Assembly (NCBI GenBank): GCA_036390995.1
Contig: DASWAT010000037.1
Coordinates: 1-13,422, forward strand
DNA length: 13,422 nt
Source: DASQQQ01 sp036390995
Lineage (GTDB): Bacteria > Actinomycetota > UBA4738 > HRBIN12
Reading direction: 5' to 3'
Part shown: positions 1 through 6,267 of the stretch, piece after piece
Layout of the letters: each line of letters starts with the position of its first letter
Numbering within the stretch: position 1 is the stretch's first letter
The notes under the pieces: model-generated
What the model saw: only the letters and a program-made list of their open reading frames with translations
Database searches by the model: none
Told to the model about the DNA's origin: nothing
Program-made: the position numbers and the translations under genes

Positions 1-29
1 CACGAAAGGAGCGTCCGCACCTTGCCCAC
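1..29 (-). CDS. Putative radA start (5' fragment, cut by window edge)
   Basis: Only nine codons and two bases are visible, reading MGKVRTLLS from a GTG at 29-27, with TG as the first two bases of the next codon. RadA proteins usually begin with a short basic stretch (M-[AG]-[KR]-x-R-T...) followed by the first cysteine of a CxxC zinc finger; TGC or TGT as the next codon would fit this. radA is a frequent neighbour downstream of clpC in Gram-positive bacteria. No Shine-Dalgarno sequence precedes the GTG, but a -10-like TACGGT ends 8 bp before it, which suggests a leaderless transcript. What is seen is the open frame and the promoter-like motif; the RadA identity is inference from nine residues and gene context, and another gene is possible. 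Confidence 0.4.
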
Positions 30-37
30 GGGCCCGG

Positions 38-60
38 ACCGTAGCATCGGGGTCTGACAA
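38..60 (-). promoter_or_regulatory. RecA-NDp / PafBC-type DNA-damage promoter motif
   Basis: On the minus strand TTGTCAGAC (60-52) is followed by 8 bases and then TACGGT (43-38). The published actinobacterial RecA-independent damage promoter consensus is TTGTCRGTG-N8-TAnnnT, so the upstream block matches at 7 of 9 positions and the spacing and TAnnnT match exactly. It points leftwards out of the window, begins 10 bp after the stop of the 121-residue orphan gene, and lies 8 bp before the GTG at 29. It would therefore drive the partial gene at the left edge. Confidence 0.55.
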
Positions 61-69
61 GCTCGTCCG

Positions 70-435
70 CTACCAGGTGCGTTCTCCGCGGAACTCGACG
101 ACGTAGGTCCACTCGCGACCCTCCCGGTGCTCGAACCGGACGAGCCGGCCCTCCTCGCCCCCCGGGAACAGCAGGGGCAGGCCTTCGTGCTCGGCGCCGG
201 GCAGGAGCTCCTTCCGGATGCCCTCTTCCATCCGGAGGAAGGTCATGGGGTCGTCACCGGTGCGCTCGAGCGGTCCGCGCCATCCCTCCTCCTCCACCGG
301 CCGGAAGCGTACGTACCGCGAAACCCCGTGGAGAAGGACCGGCTCACCAGGAGCCTTCCAGGCCCGGCCGAAGAACCGCCAGCGCTCGCCGTCCCGGGAG
401 GTCTCAACCACCCAGCAGACCTCGCCTTCGGTCAT
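70..435 (-). CDS. Hypothetical 121-residue protein downstream of clpC
   Basis: I do not recognise the family. The ATG at 435 is chosen over an in-frame ATG at 492 because GGAGG (446-442) lies 6 bases upstream, and the longer version would start within the hairpin region after clpC. The predicted protein has no signal peptide or membrane segment. It is rich in charged and aromatic residues, as expected of a small soluble beta-rich domain. A motif R-[DE]-G-x-x-W-x-[FY] appears near the N-terminus (residues 14-21) and again near the C-terminus (104-111), hinting at two related beta-hairpins. It follows clpC after two hairpins, so it may be transcribed by read-through or from its own weak promoter. 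Function is unknown. Confidence 0.72.
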   Translation of the reverse strand: MTEGEVCWVVETSRDGERWRFFGRAWKAPGEPVLLHGVSRYVRFRPVEEEGWRGPLERTGDDPMTFLRMEEGIRKELLPGAEHEGLPLLFPGGEEGRLVRFEHREGREWTYVVEFRGERTW

Positions 436-441
436 CGGCCC

Positions 442-446
442 CCTCC
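442..446 (-). promoter_or_regulatory. Ribosome binding site fixing the orphan gene start
   Basis: GGAGG on the minus strand, 6 bases before the ATG at 435. It is the reason the 121-residue start is preferred over the in-frame ATG at 492. Confidence 0.65.
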
Positions 447-475
447 GATCCCCGAGCCCTCCGTCGCTGCCGGAT

Positions 476-515
476 ACCGGAAGGCCCAGCAACCTCTCGG
501 CTGCTGGGCCCCGGT
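476..515 (-). terminator. Second hairpin after clpC
   Basis: A perfect 9-bp inverted repeat, GGCCCAGCA (483-491) and TGCTGGGCC (502-510), is extended by ACCGG/CCGGT (476-480 and 511-515) across a 2-base bulge, with a 10-base loop. It lies about 40 bp after the clpC stop and about 40 bp before the orphan gene start. No U-tract follows, which is common for actinobacterial terminators. It could instead be a leader structure of the orphan gene. Confidence 0.55.
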
Positions 516-521
516 CTTGAA

Positions 522-544
522 GTGGAGCGGTCCGGCCGCTCCAC
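522..544 (-). terminator. clpC terminator hairpin
   Basis: A perfect 9-bp stem, GTGGAGCGG (522-530) with CCGCTCCAC (536-544), around a 5-base loop, begins 9 bases after the clpC stop codon. It is GC-rich and followed on the minus strand by TTCAAG rather than a run of T. Its position makes it the likely end of the clpC transcript. Confidence 0.65.
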
Positions 545-553
545 GACTGGTTC

Positions 554-3034
554 CTACCCCTCCTGCGAGCCGGCGAGCTCCACGGGCGGGGTCTCGGGGG
601 GCGAGGGCGCCTCGAACACGATCTCGCCGTCCTGCGCGTCGACGATCACCGTCTGACCGGCCCGGAACTCCTTCCACAGGAGCTTCTCGGACAGCGGGTC
701 CTCGACCATGCGCTGGATCGTCCGCCGGAGCGGCCGGGCTCCCAGCGCGGGATCGTAGCCCTTCTCGGCGAGCAGGCTCTTCGCGGCGTCGGAGAGCTCG
801 ATGTCGAGGTCCTTCGCCTTCAGCTGCTCACGCACCCGCTTCATCATCAGGTCGACGATGTTCTTCACGTCCTCCTGGGTCAGGGAGTGGAACACGATCA
901 CCTCGTCGATCCGGTTCAGGAACTCGGGCCGGAAGGAGCGCTTCAGCTCCTCCATGACCTTGTCCTTCATCTTGTCGTAGGTGACCTTCTCGTCGGGGCG
1001 CGCCGCGAACCCGATCGACGTGCCCTTCTGGATGTCCCGGGTCCCCAGGTTGGACGTCATGATGATGATCGTGTTCTTGAAGTCCACCTTGTGACCCTGT
1101 GCGTCCGTGAGGTGCCCGTCCTCCAGGATCTGCAGGAGCGTGTTGAACACGTCGGGGTGGGCCTTCTCGATCTCGTCGAACAGGACCACGCTGAACGGCT
1201 TGCGCCGCACGGCCTCGGTGAGCTGGCCGCCCTCCTCGTACCCGACGTAGCCCGGCGGCGAGCCGATGAGCCGGCTGACCGTGTGCTTCTCCATGTACTC
1301 GGACATGTCGAGCTGGATCAACGCGTCCTCGTCGCCGAACAGGAACTCGGCAAGCGCCTTCGACAGCTCGGTCTTCCCCACGCCGGAGGGGCCGAGGAAG
1401 ATGAACGACCCCGACGGCCGCTTGGGGTCCTTCAGGCCGGCCCGTGTGCGGCGGATCGCCTTGGACACGGCCACGATGGACTCGTTCTGGCTGATGATCC
1501 GCTTGTGGAGCTCGTCCTCCATGCGGAGCAGCTTCTCGGTCTCCTCCTCGGTGAGCTTGAAGACCGGGATGCCCGTCCAGGTGGACAGGACCTCGGCGAT
1601 CTCCTCCTCGTCCACCTCGGACAGGACGTCCATCTCGCCGGACTTCCACTCGCGCTCGCGGCGCTGGCGCTCCTCGAGGAGCTGGCGCTCCTCGTCGCGG
1701 AGGGAGGCCGCGCGCTCGAAGTCCTGCGCGTCGATGGCCGACTCCTTCTTCAGCCGGACGTCGGCGATCTTCTCGTCGACCTCGCGGACGTCGGGCGGCG
1801 CGGTCATGCGACGGATCCGCATGCGGCTGCCGGCCTCGTCGATGAGGTCGATGGCCTTGTCCGGCAGGTAGCGGTCGCTGATGTAGCGATCGGCCAGGTT
1901 CGCCGCCGCCACGAGCGCGTCGTCGGTGAACGACACGCGGTGGTGCGCCTCGTACCGGTCGCGCAGCCCTTTCAGGATCTCGATCGTGTGCGAAACCGAG
2001 GGCTCCTCCACGCTGATCGGCTGGAACCGCCGCTCCAGGGCCGCGTCCTTCTCCAGGTGCTTGCGGTACTCGTCGCGTGTGGTGGCCCCGATCGTCTGGA
2101 GCTCGCCCCGCGCGAGCATCGGCTTCAGGATGCTGGCCGCATCGATGGCCCCTTCGGCTGCGCCGGCGCCGACGAGCGTGTGGAGCTCGTCGATGAACAG
2201 CACGATGTCGCCGCGGGTCCGGATCTCCTTCAGGACCTTCTTCAGCCGTTCCTCGAAGTCGCCGCGGTAGCGGGAGCCCGCCACCAGGGCACCCAGGTCC
2301 AGCGTGTAGATCTGTTTGCCCTTGAGGGTCTCGGGGACCTCGCCTCGCACGATGTCCTGGGCCAGGCCCTCCACGATGGCCGTCTTGCCGACCCCGGGCT
2401 CCCCGATGAGGACCGGGTTGTTCTTCGTCCGGCGGGACAGGACCTGCATGACCCGCTCGATCTCCTTCTCACGGCCGATCACCGGGTCGAGCTTCGTCTC
2501 ACGTGCCAGCTGCGTGAGGTTCCTGCCGAACTGGTCGAGCACCATCGATCCTTGACCCTGCCCGGGCTGCTCGCCCCCGGCCTGCTCCTTGCCTCCCGTG
2601 TACCCGGAGAGGAGCTGGATCACCGTCTGGCGAACGCGGTTCAGATCCGCGCCGAGCTTCTGGAGGACCTGGGCGGCCACGCCTTCGCCCTCGCGGATCA
2701 GGCCGAGCAGGATGTGCTCGGTGCCGATGTAATTGTGTCCGAGCTGCAGCGCCTCCCGCAGGGAGAGCTCCAGGACCTTCTTCGCGCGCGGGGTGAACGG
2801 GATGTGGCCCGTCGGCGCAGCCTGGCCCTGGCCGATGATCTCCTCAACCTGCTGGCGCACGGCCTCCAGGGAGATGTTCATCGACTCGAGCGCCTTGGCG
2901 GCTACACCCTCCCCCTCGTGGATCAGGCCGAGCAGGATGTGCTCGGTCCCGATGTAGTTGTGGTTGAGCATCCTCGCCTCTTCCTGCGCGAGGACCACGA
3001 CCCGCCTAGCCCGGTCGGTGAAACGTTCGAACAT
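554..3034 (-). CDS. clpC: ATP-dependent Clp protease ATPase subunit ClpC
   Basis: This is a HSP100 unfoldase that feeds substrates to the ClpP peptidase in the cytoplasm. All expected parts are present in 826 residues. Two Clp_N repeats lie within about 1-145, each carrying the NYIGTEHILLGLI signature. AAA domain 1 has Walker A GEPGVGKT (211-218) and Walker B VLFIDE (278-283). A UVR-type coiled middle region lies around 420-460. AAA domain 2 has Walker A GPSGVGKT (548-555), Walker B VVLFDE (616-621) and an arginine-finger region RPEFLNRID (702-710). The C-terminal D2-small domain ends near 803, followed by a Pro/Glu-rich tail. Length and architecture are normal for actinobacterial ClpC. The ATG at 3034 has GGGGGAG 4 bases upstream. 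It is transcribed alone from the intergenic region 3035-3521 and ends in a hairpin. Confidence 0.98.
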   Translation of the reverse strand: MFERFTDRARRVVVLAQEEARMLNHNYIGTEHILLGLIHEGEGVAAKALESMNISLEAVRQQVEEIIGQGQAAPTGHIPFTPRAKKVLELSLREALQLGHNYIGTEHILLGLIREGEGVAAQVLQKLGADLNRVRQTVIQLLSGYTGGKEQAGGEQPGQGQGSMVLDQFGRNLTQLARETKLDPVIGREKEIERVMQVLSRRTKNNPVLIGEPGVGKTAIVEGLAQDIVRGEVPETLKGKQIYTLDLGALVAGSRYRGDFEERLKKVLKEIRTRGDIVLFIDELHTLVGAGAAEGAIDAASILKPMLARGELQTIGATTRDEYRKHLEKDAALERRFQPISVEEPSVSHTIEILKGLRDRYEAHHRVSFTDDALVAAANLADRYISDRYLPDKAIDLIDEAGSRMRIRRMTAPPDVREVDEKIADVRLKKESAIDAQDFERAASLRDEERQLLEERQRREREWKSGEMDVLSEVDEEEIAEVLSTWTGIPVFKLTEEETEKLLRMEDELHKRIISQNESIVAVSKAIRRTRAGLKDPKRPSGSFIFLGPSGVGKTELSKALAEFLFGDEDALIQLDMSEYMEKHTVSRLIGSPPGYVGYEEGGQLTEAVRRKPFSVVLFDEIEKAHPDVFNTLLQILEDGHLTDAQGHKVDFKNTIIIMTSNLGTRDIQKGTSIGFAARPDEKVTYDKMKDKVMEELKRSFRPEFLNRIDEVIVFHSLTQEDVKNIVDLMMKRVREQLKAKDLDIELSDAAKSLLAEKGYDPALGARPLRRTIQRMVEDPLSEKLLWKEFRAGQTVIVDAQDGEIVFEAPSPPETPPVELAGSQEG

Positions 3035-3045
3035 GGCACTCCCCC

Positions 3046-3059
3046 GAGGCCGAAGCCCC
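3046..3059 (-). promoter_or_regulatory. UUCG hairpin next to clpC Shine-Dalgarno
   Basis: On the minus strand GGGGC-TTCG-GCCTC forms a 5-bp stem with one G-U pair and a UUCG tetraloop. It ends one base before the GGGGGAG ribosome binding site of clpC. It is stable for its size and may affect clpC translation, but so short an element could be chance in GC-rich DNA. Confidence 0.35.
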
Positions 3060-3164
3060 TTCTATCGAACGGCCCCGGGGATCTGCGGACCCCGTCCTAC
3101 CCCCGAGGCAGGTTCGGGCGCCTCAGCGGCGCTCACTGCGCCTCCGAAGCGCCCCACGGGAGTC

Positions 3165-3170
3165 AGTATA
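3165..3170 (-). promoter_or_regulatory. Candidate clpC promoter -10 (TATACT)
   Basis: TATACT on the minus strand is a near-consensus sigma-A -10 in an otherwise GC-rich region. It would place transcription start near 3157 with a leader of roughly 120 bases. No good -35 is seen 16-19 bases upstream, so this rests on the -10 alone. Confidence 0.4.
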
Positions 3171-3364
3171 CCCCGGGGCCCCGCTACGCTCGGAAGCCGT
3201 TCCCGTCGTGCTCTCCCCCCTCGGCGCTCCCTCCCGGCTCGGTCCTCCCACCGCGACCTTCACATGGTTATTCGGAATACCGAGGCTCCGGGATGAGTGT
3301 TCCGTCCGACGAGCCTGGACGCTCGGCCGCGGGCCCCGAACGCGGGGGTGTGCCGTTGATGCAA

Positions 3365-3467
3365 CCGTTGTCCGTCGAAGACCGCAGGTGGCCAGATATC
3401 ACCCTTTCGAACTACAGAAGTTCCCCCGGATGGCCCGTTGTCCGTGCGACGAAACCTCGGGCAAGAT
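3365..3467 (+). repeat. Duplicated promoter-like module upstream of receiver gene
   Basis: CCGTTGTCCGT occurs at 3365-3375 and again at 3435-3445, 70 bases apart. In both copies a C[CA]AGAT sequence follows at the same distance (CCAGAT 3392-3397 and CAAGAT 3462-3467), leaving 18 bases after TTGTCC. This resembles a -35/-10 pair present twice, though the -10 match is poor. It could instead be a pair of operator sites. The second copy would start transcription about 45 bases before the receiver gene. Confidence 0.35.
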
Positions 3468-3521
3468 GAGGGCCAAGGCAAATCGATGGCGCCTTCCCCC
3501 GGTCTTCCCAGCTAGGAGACG

Positions 3522-3905
3522 ATGACGCTGCGGGTGATGGTCGTGGACGACCACCCGGCGTTCCGCCGGGCATTGACGTCTGCCCTGCGGATGGTTCGAA
3601 GCATCGAGATCGCGGGCGAGGCAGGGGGCGGAGTGGCGGCCATCGAGAAGGCCGAAGAGATCGATCCCGACCTCATCCTCATGGATCTGTCGATGCCCGA
3701 CATCGACGGCATCGAGGCCATGCGTCGGATCCACCGAACGAAGCCCGAGATGCCCGTGGTCTTCCTGACGGCGCACGCGGATCCCGGGATCGAGAAGGAG
3801 GCTCGGAAGGCTGGTGCCTCCGGCTTCCTCGCCAAGGGCGTGGGCCTGGAGGAGTTGGTCGCCGTGATCCACGAGGCCGCCGACGGGGTCGTTCGGATCC
3901 CCTAG
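3522..3905 (+). CDS. Stand-alone receiver-domain response regulator
   Basis: This 127-residue protein is a single CheY-like receiver of the NarL/FixJ type and accepts a phosphoryl group from a histidine kinase. Visible are the acidic pair D9-D10, the phosphoacceptor D55 in LILMDLSMPD, the switch Thr83 (FLTA) and Lys105 (FLAKG). The fold is complete by about residue 120, and the protein stops where NarL-type regulators continue into an HTH DNA-binding domain, so it should act through protein contacts or is a truncated regulator. AGGAG lies 3 bases before the ATG at 3522. It is the only plus-strand gene here and occupies the slot where mycobacteria carry lsr2. Its TAG shares the palindrome CTAG with the lysS stop. 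No kinase gene is adjacent. Confidence 0.9.
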   Translation: MTLRVMVVDDHPAFRRALTSALRMVRSIEIAGEAGGGVAAIEKAEEIDPDLILMDLSMPDIDGIEAMRRIHRTKPEMPVVFLTAHADPGIEKEARKAGASGFLAKGVGLEELVAVIHEAADGVVRIP

Positions 3906-5425
3906 TCCGGCCTTCGTTCGGCGCGACCTTCCCCGGACTCGGGCCGCATGTGCGGGAACAGGATCACGTCCCGGATCGAGGGCACGTCGGCGAGGATCAT
4001 GAGCAGGCGGTCTATGCCAAGGCCCAGCCCGCCGGCCGGCGGCATCCCGTGCTCCAGCGCGAGGAGGAAGTCCTCGTCGAGGGGGTGAGTCTCCTCCTCG
4101 CCATGCTCCCGCGCCTCCTGTTGGATGTCGAAGCTGGCCCGCTGCTCGTCCGGATCGGACAGCTCCGAGTAGGCGGGGATGATCTCCATCCCCGCCATGA
4201 TCAGGTCGACGTGTTCCACGAGCCCCGGGGCGGTCCGATGGGGACGCGCGAGCGGAGAGACCTCGCGGGGGAAGTCGCACACGAAGGTGGGATCCCAGAG
4301 GTCCTCCTCCACCAGCTTCTCGTAGAGCTCGAGCACGACCTTGCCCGGGCCCCAGCTCGGATGGACGTCGATGCCGTGACGTTCGGCGATCCTCGGCAGG
4401 TCCGCCCGGTCCAGGCCGATCTCCTCACCGGTGGCCTCGGAGACGAGCTCGAGCAGCGTGGTCCGCCGCCACTCCCCGGAGAGATCCAGCTCCCGGCCCT
4501 GGTACGCGAACGTGAGCGACCCCCGGACGGCTTCGGTGGCGGCACAGACGAGCCCCTTGCCGACCTGCATCATCGTGTCGTAGTCCCCGTAGGCCTGGTA
4601 CACCTCGAGCATCGTGAACTCCGGGTTGTGGCTTCGATCGATGCCCTCGTTCCGGAAGTTGTGGCCGATCTCGTACACGCGCTCCAGCCCGCCCACGAGG
4701 AGTCGCTTCAGGTACAGCTCCAGCGCGATGCGCAGGTAGAGGTCGACGTCCAGCGCACGGTGATGCGTGACGAACGGTCGAGCGATGGCACCGCCGGCCG
4801 TGGGCTGCAGGGCGGGGGTCTCGACCTCGACGAAGCCGCGGGTGTCCAGGTACTCACGCATCGCCCGAACCGTCTTCGCCCGGGCCGTGACCACCCTTCG
4901 GTACTCGAGGTCGGAGGCCAGGTGCAGGTAGCGGTACCGTTGCTGCAGGTCGGGGTCCCTCAGGCCGTGCCACTTCTCTGGGAGCGGCCGCAGGGCCTTC
5001 GACAGCATCGCAAGCTGCTCGGCGAAGATCGAGAGCTCGCCCTTCTTGGTGGTGCCCACGGTACCCGTGGCACCGACGATGTCGCCGAGATCGATCTCAT
5101 CGAGCAGCGCGAACGCATCGGGCGACAGATCCGCCCGACTGCACACGACCTGGATGTCACCGTCACGATCCCGCAGGACGAGGAACGTCAGCTTGCCGAA
5201 CCTGCGAGCGCGGACCACGCGTCCCGCGAGAGTGACGCGGTCCTCGGTCGACCGACCCGCAGGGAGCATGCCGTGGCGCTCGCGGACCTCGCTCGAGGGC
5301 GTGGGCTCCCCGACGCCGAGGGCCTGCTCGAGGTTCAGCGAGAACGCGCGATGGCCCAGGCGCTCGCGGCTCTCGCGCCGGGCCCTCAGCACCTCGCGCT
5401 CCCGGCCGGTGGCCCCCTCAGGCAT
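3902..5425 (-). CDS. lysS: Lysine--tRNA ligase, class II
   Basis: It charges tRNA-Lys with lysine using ATP in the cytoplasm. The 507-residue protein has an N-terminal OB-fold anticodon-binding domain (about 64-150, beginning VTLAGRVVRARRFGKLTFLV) and then a class II catalytic core. Motif 2 is FRNEGIDRSHNPEFTMLE (257-274) and motif 3 is GGLGLGIDRLLM (465-476). The RYRYLHLASDLEYRR stretch (163-177) is typical of class II LysRS. The ATG at 5425 overlaps the coaX stop (ATGCCTGA, 8 bp), so translation is probably coupled to coaX. The start is supported by the usual basic helix preceding the OB-fold. The stop codon lies in a CTAG shared with the convergent receiver gene, leaving no room for a separate terminator. 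Nothing is unusual in the enzyme itself. Confidence 0.97.
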   Translation of the reverse strand: MPEGATGREREVLRARRESRERLGHRAFSLNLEQALGVGEPTPSSEVRERHGMLPAGRSTEDRVTLAGRVVRARRFGKLTFLVLRDRDGDIQVVCSRADLSPDAFALLDEIDLGDIVGATGTVGTTKKGELSIFAEQLAMLSKALRPLPEKWHGLRDPDLQQRYRYLHLASDLEYRRVVTARAKTVRAMREYLDTRGFVEVETPALQPTAGGAIARPFVTHHRALDVDLYLRIALELYLKRLLVGGLERVYEIGHNFRNEGIDRSHNPEFTMLEVYQAYGDYDTMMQVGKGLVCAATEAVRGSLTFAYQGRELDLSGEWRRTTLLELVSEATGEEIGLDRADLPRIAERHGIDVHPSWGPGKVVLELYEKLVEEDLWDPTFVCDFPREVSPLARPHRTAPGLVEHVDLIMAGMEIIPAYSELSDPDEQRASFDIQQEAREHGEEETHPLDEDFLLALEHGMPPAGGLGLGIDRLLMILADVPSIRDVILFPHMRPESGEGRAERRPD

Positions 5426-6194
5426 CCGCCGTCCCCACGTTGCGCTCGAACACCAGACGAAGTCCCTCCAGGGTCAGCCATGGGTCGTGGTCGATGCTCG
5501 TGCGGCAGTGGGGCACGACCACGGGGGCGAGGCCTCCGGTGGCCACGACCCTCGCCTCGCCGATCTCGTCCTTGATCCGCTGGACGATCCCGTCGACCTC
5601 TGCGGCCGCACCGAGGATCAGGCCCGACTGCACCGCTTCCACCGTGGTCTTGCCGATCACCGAACGTGGCGTCCGGAGCTCGACCCTCGTGAGGCGCGCC
5701 GCGGCCGAGTACAGACCGGACGCAGCCACCTGGAGGCCGGGCGCGATCACGCCGCCTAGGTACTCGCCCTTCTCGGACACGACGTCGAAGTTCGTCGCGG
5801 TGCCGAAGTCCACCACGATGCACGGTCCCCCGTAGCGGGAGAACGCGGCGAGCGAGTTCGCGATGCGGTCGGCGCCGACCTCCCGTGGATTGTCGATGAG
5901 GATGGCCATGCCGGTCCGGACGCCCGGCTCCAGGACCAGGGGCTCGAAGGCGAGGTACCGCGCCACCATCTCGCGCAGCGCGTCGGTTGCGGCCGGGACG
6001 ACCGAGGAGATCACGATCCCGGCGATGTGGGAGAAGGACAGGTCCTCGTGCTCGAGGAAGCCGCCGAACAGCAAAGCGAGCTCGTCGGCCGTTCGCTCGG
6101 GGACCGTGGCCATGCGCCAGTGCGAGGCGAGCTCGGTGCCCCGGAAGACCCCGAGCACCGTCTCGGTGTTCCCGACGTCGACGGCCAGCAGCAC
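5418..6194 (-). CDS. coaX: Type III pantothenate kinase
   Basis: It phosphorylates pantothenate, the first step of coenzyme A synthesis. The 258-residue protein belongs to the ASKHA fold. It shows the phosphate-1 motif DVGNT near the N-terminus, GADRIANSLAA, the phosphate-2 motif DFGTATNFD, GGVIAPGL and the ATGG of the adenosine site. The GTG at 6194 is chosen because GGAGG sits 4 bases upstream and because family members begin directly with [ML]LLAVDVGNT. An in-frame ATG at 6242 would add 16 residues, mostly Arg and Gly, without family support. It follows panC after 73 bases and overlaps lysS by 8 bp. panD and the Rv3599c-type gene found nearby in M. tuberculosis are not seen. Confidence 0.96.
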   Translation of the reverse strand: MLLAVDVGNTETVLGVFRGTELASHWRMATVPERTADELALLFGGFLEHEDLSFSHIAGIVISSVVPAATDALREMVARYLAFEPLVLEPGVRTGMAILIDNPREVGADRIANSLAAFSRYGGPCIVVDFGTATNFDVVSEKGEYLGGVIAPGLQVAASGLYSAAARLTRVELRTPRSVIGKTTVEAVQSGLILGAAAEVDGIVQRIKDEIGEARVVATGGLAPVVVPHCRTSIDHDPWLTLEGLRLVFERNVGTADA

Positions 6195-6198
6195 GTTC

Positions 6199-6203
6199 CC
6201 TCC
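6199..6203 (-). promoter_or_regulatory. Ribosome binding site fixing the coaX start
   Basis: GGAGG on the minus strand, 4 bases before the GTG at 6194. It supports the GTG start over the upstream ATG at 6242. Confidence 0.7.
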
Positions 6204-6267
6204 ACCCACCCGGATCCGCCTGGGTCCGCGCCATCCTGCCACGCGGACGAGGCCGCGACACGCGAGC

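Larger units (their letters stand above)
3035..3521. other. Divergent intergenic region, clpC and receiver gene
   Basis: There are 487 bases with no convincing gene; open frames here give low-complexity Arg/Pro/Gly-rich products without a ribosome binding site. Towards clpC it holds a TATACT -10-like box (3165-3170) and a small UUCG-loop hairpin (3046-3059) abutting the clpC Shine-Dalgarno. Towards the receiver gene it holds an 11-base direct repeat (CCGTTGTCCGT at 3365-3375 and 3435-3445), GTTGATGCAAC (3355-3365, a palindrome with a 3-base centre) and GAACT-ACAGA-AGTTC (3409-3423). I see no CIRCE, CtsR or HspR (HAIR) operator. Confidence 0.7.

Noticed and set aside
3365..3467. TTGTCCGT repeats as further RecA-independent damage promoters
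   Set aside because: The first block resembles TTGTCRGTG, but no TAnnnT follows at the required 8-base distance in either copy.
887..3469. Very long plus-strand open frame opposite clpC
   Set aside because: It is the complement of a certain ClpC gene in GC-rich DNA; the product is a Leu/Val/Asp-rich shadow without family motifs and without a ribosome binding site.
3035..3521. Heat-shock operators (CIRCE, CtsR, HspR) upstream of clpC
   Set aside because: Looked for their inverted or direct repeats and found none with acceptable match.
3208..3525. Open frames on both strands in the clpC/receiver intergenic region, including a possible lsr2
   Set aside because: Products are low-complexity and basic, lack ribosome binding sites and show no Lsr2, zinc-finger or other motif.
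3950..5575. Long plus-strand open frame opposite lysS
   Set aside because: Shadow of the complete LysRS reading frame; no recognisable domain.
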